Below are positions 22,539-26,715 of a DNA stretch of 26,715 nt, one piece after another. This DNA comes from Bacteroides fragilis (GTDB taxonomy: Bacteria; Bacillota; Clostridia; Lachnospirales; Lachnospiraceae). The DNA lies in contig JAMPFK010000031.1 in NCBI GenBank assembly GCA_023664485.1, forward strand, positions 1-26,715. The letters run 5' to 3'. Every line of letters starts with the position of its first letter. Position 1 is the first letter of the stretch. The notes under the pieces were generated by a model. That model worked only from the letters and a program-made list of their open reading frames with translations. It ran no database searches and was not told where the DNA came from. The position numbers were made by a program, and so were the translations under genes.

Positions 22539-23708
22539 CTACGGGTTGCACCTCTTACACGGCTCATACCCCTGTGCGATGATACTTTCCCTGCTTTCGG
22601 AAGAGTCCTGCCTGTTCACCGTAGGCAGTGAACTACAGGCAGGCTTATGGAACTTCTTTGTTTTCGTATTTAAAATATAAGTGAGTTCTGCTGTAACTGA
22701 TTCGTTAATTTCCTGAGGCGGTCCTTCCACAGCAGCCGTTGGTTCTTCGTTTTCAGCCTGTGCTTTTTCTGTTTCAGAGACAGCTGCCGTTTTGGCGCTA
22801 TTCGCCGCTTTTCCCGCTCCTGCCGGCTCCCCTGCCTTCCATGTTTCAGAAGAAGGCACATTGAATGATATTTTCTTTCCGTCGGATGTTGCAATTATCG
22901 TTCCATCCTCATCAGTCCTGTACACTTTCACCCCATTAGTCCTGAGAGTATTAAGCGTTTCTGCATGGGGATGCCCGTATGAATTATCTTCCCCACAGCT
23001 AATGACTGCATATGTAGGATTAACTGCTTTGAAGAAGTTTTGGGAAGTCGAGTACCTGCTTCCGTGATGACCTGCTTTATATACGTCGGCTGAAATATCT
23101 TTATTGTTTTTTAAAATATCATTTTCAGCATCTTCCCCCGCATCTCCCGTAAATAAAAACGTATTATCACCGTTCTGTATGAGTAAAGCAATGGAAGAAT
23201 CATTTGGATTATCATATTCACCATCAGGCGCTAAAACAGTAACCGTTGCTGTTCCAAGTAAATACTGTGTCCCAACTTCAGGCGTAGAATATTTTAACCG
23301 TTTATTATCCAATGCCTGAATCAGTTTCTGATATGTCTTATTATCCTTCTCATAATTGGATACAAATACTTTATCAATATCAAATTTCGTAATGATGACT
23401 GGCGCGCCGCCAATATGGTCGGCGTCCGGATGCGTAAGAACTAAATAATCCAGTTTCTCAACCTTCTGCTTCTGCAGATAATTCTGAATTGTAGTTCCTT
23501 TTGAATCATCACCTGCATCAATCAGCATGGAATGCCCGCCACAGGTTATTAACGTCGAGTCGCCCTGACCGACATCAATAAAATGTACCTTCATTTCCTC
23601 TGGTTCGTTTGGAGCGGCTTGCGCAATTGTTGAAACAGCCGAAGCTATGCCAGCCAAAAGCAAAAATGTCAGAATCAGATTTACGATACGCTTCTGAAAT
23701 CTTTTCAT
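22539..23708 (-). CDS. Secreted ComEC/Rec2-like metallo-beta-lactamase-fold protein with C-terminal Cys domain
   Basis: A 389-residue exported protein. A signal peptide (KRFQKR, then LILTFLLLAGIASAV, cut near AQAAP about 30-33) precedes a metallo-beta-lactamase domain of the kind fused to ComEC: DVGQGDS (45-51), LTHPDADHIGG with the HxDxDH metal ligands (93-98), FTGDAG and KAGHHGS. A low-complexity Ala/Glu linker follows (about 290-340). The last 40 residues, with FHKPAC (C358) and CKRC (C384, C387), resemble the small Ada-like or zinc-binding tail often joined to this domain. It probably acts outside the cell as a hydrolase, possibly on nucleic acid, but the substrate is unproven. AGGAGG lies before the ATG, and an extended -10 (TGATACAAT, 23751-23759) lies upstream. 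Confidence 0.88.
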   Translation of the reverse strand: MKRFQKRIVNLILTFLLLAGIASAVSTIAQAAPNEPEEMKVHFIDVGQGDSTLITCGGHSMLIDAGDDSKGTTIQNYLQKQKVEKLDYLVLTHPDADHIGGAPVIITKFDIDKVFVSNYEKDNKTYQKLIQALDNKRLKYSTPEVGTQYLLGTATVTVLAPDGEYDNPNDSSIALLIQNGDNTFLFTGDAGEDAENDILKNNKDISADVYKAGHHGSRYSTSQNFFKAVNPTYAVISCGEDNSYGHPHAETLNTLRTNGVKVYRTDEDGTIIATSDGKKISFNVPSSETWKAGEPAGAGKAANSAKTAAVSETEKAQAENEEPTAAVEGPPQEINESVTAELTYILNTKTKKFHKPACSSLPTVNRQDSSESRESIIAQGYEPCKRCNP

Positions 23709-23979
23709 TCTGTAATCCTCCTGTATGATATTGTGTTGTGGGATACAGGTATTGTATCACAGAAAGAGAGTTCCTGCATGAAAATATCGTAAAATGTTCC
23801 ATTCGACTTTATATATATTAAACCTGAACCCTGCTTGTCCAAGATCCCTCTCATGCTCTGCAGGCAGGCTCCCATCATTTCTCCACACAGGAGTGCGCTA
23901 TCCCTATCTGCGGGCATTTCCCGTTGTCGTTTTCAAAAGTCCACTCACGCATCGCCGGATTGGAAAAACCTTCCCGTTT
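23709..23979. other. Intergenic stretch upstream of the metallo-beta-lactamase-fold gene
   Basis: About 270 bases. The part next to the gene holds the extended -10 TGATACAAT (minus strand) within a GATAC/GTATC repeat. The rest has no convincing gene. CGTTTTCAAAA occurs twice (near 23930 and 23973) and no terminator for the permease is obvious. Probably a scar between two acquired segments. Confidence 0.45.
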
Positions 23980-25296
23980 TCAAAACTTCATATATTGCCT
24001 GCTAATGATATATGTCAAAAAATAATAGCAAAAGTATAGTATAACAAAACAAATCATAAACCAGCCGACTGCAATTAACACAAAATTGTGCAAATATGCA
24101 GGAAGTATGGAATCTAATTTATAAGACACCAAAGGAGCTGAAATCAAAATCAAAATGAAACACATAATCGTTGGCAATATTAATTTTAGTTGAATTTGTG
24201 TTTTTATTAACTTTTTTAACTCATTTTGGTTTTTGCCCATGTAACGTAAAATTTGAATACGCTTTTTCTGTTTTTTTAACTCTGTAATCTGCAAGAACGA
24301 CATTATTGAAAAATAGATAACTATAAATACAATGCAAATGCTAATCTGCAAAAAGCCCATCCATTCTCTGTCTGTATACGTCCAAATTCCAATATCCCAA
24401 CTAAGCAAAAGCATTCCAAATACAAAAGCCATTGCTGAAAAAAGCAGACACAGTGAAAAAACTGCATTTAAAATTGCGCTTGTCCTTGTGTTAGCAGTCA
24501 TTTCCGAAATCCAATATAAACGATCACCTTGATATAAAGCATCAATTCCAAATAGTCTTTCCGCCGATAAACAGGCATATAACCATTTGTAAAAAGCGAA
24601 TACAGATACCAATAAGGGAATTGAAACTATTGAAATCAATATATACATGAAACGATTTGCCCCAAAAACAATGCTGCACAACATGATAAAGAAAGCAGAA
24701 AAAGAGCAAATAAGCATCCACTTCCAAAATAGCTTTTTATTAACGCCAAAACTTTGGTTCCGCTGTTTTTCCTGCATAAGCTGTTTTATCTCTAAAGAAT
24801 TTATTTTACACACCATTCGAAACATAGATATAAATTCAACGATACAAAAATATCCAAAAGTATAAATAATACTTTTCAGCATTACCTGGAAATCAAATAC
24901 CCTGTTATTGCCATGAAGTATGGCATAAAAAGATATATAATAAATGCAGGTTCCTGATAAAACTCCCAAAACAAAGCAAATTATACCAATCAAAGATATT
25001 TCCAAAAGAAATATTAGTGACAGCTTTCTCTTTTCCATTCCAAGCAGTATATATGCAGCAAACTCTTTTGCCCGCTGTTTTACCAGAAAAGCATTTATAT
25101 ATTCAACCAAAACAGCCATAATCAATACAATTACCAGAGGTAATGATATTGTCTGAAATCCTGCCTGCATATTTCCAAATATAGCAATATGATTTGACAG
25201 ACAAATAATTGATGTCAAGACAATCATGGTAAAAATATATAAAAGGTAATCGAACACAGAACGCTTCGCATTGCGAAAAGCTAATTTAAAGTACAT
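23980..25296 (-). CDS. FtsX-like ABC transporter permease (BceB-like, short)
   Basis: A 438-residue integral membrane protein with about ten hydrophobic segments and the two FtsX-type core regions. The first (about 50-170) includes the KQRAKEFAAYILLGMEKRKL coupling segment; the second (about 335-438) includes ELKKQKKRIQILRYMGKNQN. BceB-type peptide-resistance permeases are usually near 650 residues because of a large outside domain between segments seven and eight. Here only about 20 residues (LLLSWDIGIWTYTDREW) fill that place. GGAGGA precedes the ATG and the start overlaps the ATPase stop by 11 bases. Its ATPase gene is cut, so a working transporter would need another ATPase. Confidence 0.85.
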   Translation of the reverse strand: MYFKLAFRNAKRSVFDYLLYIFTMIVLTSIICLSNHIAIFGNMQAGFQTISLPLVIVLIMAVLVEYINAFLVKQRAKEFAAYILLGMEKRKLSLIFLLEISLIGIICFVLGVLSGTCIYYISFYAILHGNNRVFDFQVMLKSIIYTFGYFCIVEFISMFRMVCKINSLEIKQLMQEKQRNQSFGVNKKLFWKWMLICSFSAFFIMLCSIVFGANRFMYILISIVSIPLLVSVFAFYKWLYACLSAERLFGIDALYQGDRLYWISEMTANTRTSAILNAVFSLCLLFSAMAFVFGMLLLSWDIGIWTYTDREWMGFLQISICIVFIVIYFSIMSFLQITELKKQKKRIQILRYMGKNQNELKKLIKTQIQLKLILPTIMCFILILISAPLVSYKLDSILPAYLHNFVLIAVGWFMICFVILYFCYYFLTYIISRQYMKF

Positions 25297-25551
25297 GATA
25301 AGTATCCTCCGTTATTCTTGCCATTGTATCTAAAATATCTGTAAAAAATTTCTGTTTGCTTTCCTGCCCCCTGTCCAAAGACGCCCTGATTTCACCATCC
25401 TGCATGAATAATATCCTATCGCAATAACTGGCAGATAAAGCATCATGCGTTACCATTAAAATCGTTGCGGAGTAATCCCGCTGAATCATTACCAATGTTT
25501 CCAGTAACTGCTTTGCAGAATGGCTGTCTAATGCCCCTGTTGGTGGTGTAA
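25286..25551 (-). pseudogene. ABC transporter ATP-binding protein, 3' fragment (BceA-like)
   Basis: Only the C-terminal third remains. The frame reads PTGALDSHSAKQLLETLVMI, then YSATILMVTHDALSASYCD and RILFMQDGEIR. It holds the D-loop (GALDS) and H-loop (THD) but has lost Walker A, the signature motif and the two acidic residues expected before PTG: the DEP-coding bases are replaced by GTT-ACA-CCA. The break lies at about 25548-25551. Beyond it the sequence changes to the small-gene cluster of another element, so the gene was cut by an insertion or rearrangement. A shorter internal ATG (25495) exists but would make only a 69-residue piece with no nucleotide site. Confidence 0.85.
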
Positions 25552-25565
25552 CATTAGTACAACAT

Positions 25566-25597
25566 GGAAAAGCCCCGGAATACTGCTACCGGGGCTT
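25566..25597 (-). terminator. Rho-independent terminator of the small-gene cluster
   Basis: Perfect 9-bp stem AAGCCCCGG/CCGGGGCTT (25570-25578 and 25589-25597) with a 10-base loop and a T run on the minus strand, just past the last small gene and about 20 bases from the ATPase break. Confidence 0.85.
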
Positions 25598-25603
25598 GTT
25601 CTT

Positions 25604-25741
25604 TTATTGTTTTTTGCTTCTTTCCCAGCACTTTTGCGAAAACTCGCAAAATTCTTCATCACAAACCATTGCACCGTAGGTCAGTTGTCCATTTTCTTTG
25701 AACATTTTCCCGTAACACTTTGTCTTTTCCGTTTTATTCAA
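25604..25741 (-). CDS. Small Cys-containing protein of unknown function
   Basis: Forty-five codons from a TTG start that overlaps the stop of the preceding frame (TTGA, four-base overlap). It begins NKTEKTKCYGKMFKENGQ after the initiator, contains TYGAMVCDEEFCEFSQKC and ends WERSKKQ. Four cysteines (one early, three in the second half) suggest metal binding. An internal ATG at codon 13 is an alternative start. The terminator directly follows. Not recognised; typical of small genes in integrative elements. Confidence 0.5.
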   Translation of the reverse strand: MNKTEKTKCYGKMFKENGQLTYGAMVCDEEFCEFSQKCWERSKKQ

Positions 25742-25866
25742 TGTTTTGCTGTTTTTTCTTTTATGCTCTCCCACTTCAGGCAGCGGAAGCCGTCAAAAAT
25801 TGTCCCTTCCACCTGCTGCACCTTAATGATCGCACATTGTAAATATTTGAAGCCCCGGCTATTCAT
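25738..25866 (-). CDS. Small protein of unknown function
   Basis: Forty-two codons, MNSRGFKYLQCAIIKV followed by EGTIFDGFRCLKWESIKE and TAKH. The ATG lies 15 bases after the stop of the frame before it. The ribosome site is weak (AAGAGCG). Its stop overlaps the next frame's start by four bases, the main evidence that it is translated. No family recognised. Confidence 0.45.
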   Translation of the reverse strand: MNSRGFKYLQCAIIKVQQVEGTIFDGFRCLKWESIKEKTAKH

Positions 25867-25881
25867 GGTTTTTATGCGCTC

Positions 25882-26019
25882 TTAAAGGATGATCGCCCCT
25901 TCATACCTGCCCGCCGTCTGTTTGTGATAGTCTATGATCTGTTCAGGGTCCGTCAATTTCAGCCACCAGCTTTCCCCGTCATAAATGAAAAGATATTCTA
26001 TTTCACTGTTTGCTGCCAT
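25882..26019 (-). CDS. Small acidic protein of unknown function
   Basis: Forty-five residues, MAANSEIEYLFIYDGESWW followed by LKLTDPEQIIDYHKQ and ending GAIIL. I use ATG 26019, with GAGAGGG about 8 bases upstream; a longer frame from 26073 would ignore that site and overlap the preceding gene much more. It overlaps the end of the ribbon-helix-helix gene by 17 bases, so the two are coupled. Small partner proteins of this size are common next to mobilisation-type genes; the role is unknown. Confidence 0.55.
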   Translation of the reverse strand: MAANSEIEYLFIYDGESWWLKLTDPEQIIDYHKQTAGRYEGAIIL

Positions 26020-26263
26020 CCGTCTGTCCCTCTCTTTCCATTCTCTGATATACGGCAGTAACAACATAGTCATTCAGACTTTGCCCGGCAGCAGAAGCCG
26101 CCCGCTCAATCTTCACTTTCTCGCCCTTCTTTACAAACGGGTACAGCCTTTCATAATTCTTGCCGTTGAAAGTGTTCTTTGCTTTCGTCGCCGCTTTCTG
26201 CTGCCCTGTGTTCTTTGTGTCCGGCTTCTCTGTCTTCTCCTGCTTTTTCTCTTTCGCTTCCAC
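26003..26263 (-). CDS. Small ribbon-helix-helix-like DNA-binding protein
   Basis: An 86-residue protein with a GTG start placed 7 bases after AGGAGG. Residues 1-30 are a charged Lys/Glu/Gln linker. Residues about 38-78 (YPFVKKGEKVKIERAASAAG, then QSLNDYVVTAVYQRME) fit the Arc/CopG ribbon-helix-helix pattern: a beta strand, a helix, an S/T-L-N-D-Y turn and a second helix. Such proteins are usually autorepressors or mobilisation accessory factors. It heads a run of four overlapping or closely spaced minus-strand genes and faces a region of strong palindromes, which it may bind. That link is inference. Confidence 0.7.
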   Translation of the reverse strand: MEAKEKKQEKTEKPDTKNTGQQKAATKAKNTFNGKNYERLYPFVKKGEKVKIERAASAAGQSLNDYVVTAVYQRMEREGQTDGSKQ

Positions 26264-26293
26264 CTCTGTCCCTCCTTTCTCTTGGTATGATTC

Positions 26294-26322
26294 ATTATAG
26301 TATTTCCGTCGGTATTACGCAA
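26294..26322 (-). promoter_or_regulatory. Promoter of the ribbon-helix-helix gene cluster
   Basis: Minus-strand TTGCGT (26317-26322), 17-base spacer, TATAAT (26294-26299), about 30 bases before the GTG. Its -35 box lies inside the left arm of the 13-bp inverted repeat. Confidence 0.7.
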
Positions 26323-26353
26323 GTATACAAAATATACAAATATACTTGCGTAA
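26315..26353. repeat. Perfect 13-bp inverted repeat over the minus-strand -35 box
   Basis: TTACGCAAGTATA (26315-26327) and its exact complement TATACTTGCGTAA (26341-26353), 13 bases apart. Each arm carries the same half-site (GCAAGTATA) as the palindrome at 26379-26396. Confidence 0.85.
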
Positions 26354-26371
26354 CTTTGAACATTATGCCTA

Positions 26372-26400
26372 TTGAAAATATACTTGCGCAAGTATATAAT
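26372..26400 (+). promoter_or_regulatory. Promoter of the 74-residue protein with an operator palindrome as its spacer
   Basis: TTGAAA (26372-26377), 17-base spacer, TATAAT (26395-26400). A perfect 18-bp palindrome, TATACTTGCGCAAGTATA (26379-26396), fills the spacer and touches the -10 box. A protein bound there would block RNA polymerase. Confidence 0.8.
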
Positions 26401-26440
26401 AGTATTATAAGATGAAGCAAAGGAAAGGACGGTAAATAAA

Positions 26441-26665
26441 ATGAAAAAGTTTGAAGTAGGTAAGGAATACAGCATGAGAAGCATTTGTGACCACAACTGT
26501 ATCTGGACATATACAGTAATCGCCCGGACAGCCCAGACAATCACGATCACGAACGGGAAAGAAGTTCAGAAATGCCGTATCAATAAAAAAATTTCTGAAT
26601 ACAGCAACGCCGAAACGGTTTACCCTCTGGGGCGTTACTCCATGTGTCCCAGTCTTACAGCCTAA
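26441..26665 (+). CDS. Small conserved-looking mobile-element protein of unknown function
   Basis: Seventy-four residues, starting MKKFEVGKEYSMRSICDHNC and ending YPLGRYSMCPSLTA. It looks like a small family I associate with integrative elements and plasmids of Bacillota; this is recollection of style, not a search. Cys16 and Cys20 with His18 (CDHNC) might bind metal. The beta-rich middle (WTYTVIARTAQTITITNGKE) suggests a small barrel. AAGGAC lies about 10 bases before the ATG. It is divergent from the ribbon-helix-helix cluster and shares its operator region. Confidence 0.7.
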   Translation: MKKFEVGKEYSMRSICDHNCIWTYTVIARTAQTITITNGKEVQKCRINKKISEYSNAETVYPLGRYSMCPSLTA

Positions 26666-26715
26666 CCCGGATAAACCGGAAAAGTTTTTGCATTTCCTCC
26701 AAGTTTCAAGTATAA

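Noticed and set aside
23705..23917. Minus-strand frame of 70 codons upstream of the metallo-beta-lactamase-fold gene
   Set aside because: No ribosome site, it runs over the promoter and ribosome site of the real gene, and no recognisable protein features.
26315..26396. Repeated GCAAGTATA units as a possible CRISPR or replication iteron array
   Set aside because: Only two symmetric sites occur, arranged as inverted repeats on promoter boxes, not regularly spaced direct repeats; operators explain them better.
26667..26690. CCGG-ATAAA-CCGG hairpin followed by AAAAGTTTTT after the plus-strand small gene
   Set aside because: A four-base stem is too short to call a terminator with confidence, and the T run is broken from the stem.

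Overview
The window looks like chromosomal DNA of a gut-type Clostridia (Bacillota), most likely Lachnospiraceae. Supporting signs are AGGAGG-type ribosome binding sites, the scpA/scpB pair, two sporulation-type D,D-carboxypeptidases, a Na+-pump-type biotin-dependent carboxyltransferase, a short S21 gene, and feoA/feoB with a FeoA-type SH3 protein. Taxonomy is inferred from gene content and style only.

Core region (1 to about 18,660, visibly GC-rich, nearly all on the minus strand). From left to right: a carboxyltransferase; a D-Ala-D-Ala carboxypeptidase; scpB and scpA with a membrane-anchored metallophosphoesterase (one minus-strand operon); a second D-Ala-D-Ala carboxypeptidase; rpsU with its own promoter and terminator; tmcAL, the only plus-strand core gene, overlapping the end of a PlsC-type acyltransferase; cardiolipin synthase; then a metal-handling block read from feoA leftwards (feoA-feoB, ZIP transporter, a histidine-less HPr-like protein, CDF efflux pump). 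A two-component system (OmpR-type regulator and a large polytopic histidine kinase) ends the core and is closed by a strong terminator.

Accessory island (about 18,800 to 25,550, visibly AT-richer). It mixes intact cargo with debris: an alpha/beta hydrolase behind a truncated, frameshifted gene; a stand-alone DUF262 protein with its own promoter and terminator; the first 42 codons of a NUDIX hydrolase behind a decayed gene; a small Cys-rich protein and a 186-residue OB-like protein with a Cys cluster; a secreted ComEC-like metallo-beta-lactamase-fold protein; and a BceB-like permease whose ATPase partner is cut off at the Walker B/D-loop region. Two copies of a roughly 100-bp hairpin element (MITE-like) lie at the 5' ends of two minus-strand transcription units, and each carries the same outward-facing promoter match.

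Right edge (about 25,550 to 26,715). The broken ATPase gene abuts what looks like the end of an integrative or conjugative element: a terminator, four tiny tightly packed minus-strand genes including a ribbon-helix-helix protein, and a divergent plus-strand small gene. The intergenic region between them holds a perfect 18-bp palindrome exactly filling a promoter spacer, plus a perfect 13-bp inverted repeat over the opposite -35 box. This is a compact divergent operator that I regard as the most testable regulatory circuit here. No CRISPR array, tRNA or rRNA was recognised.
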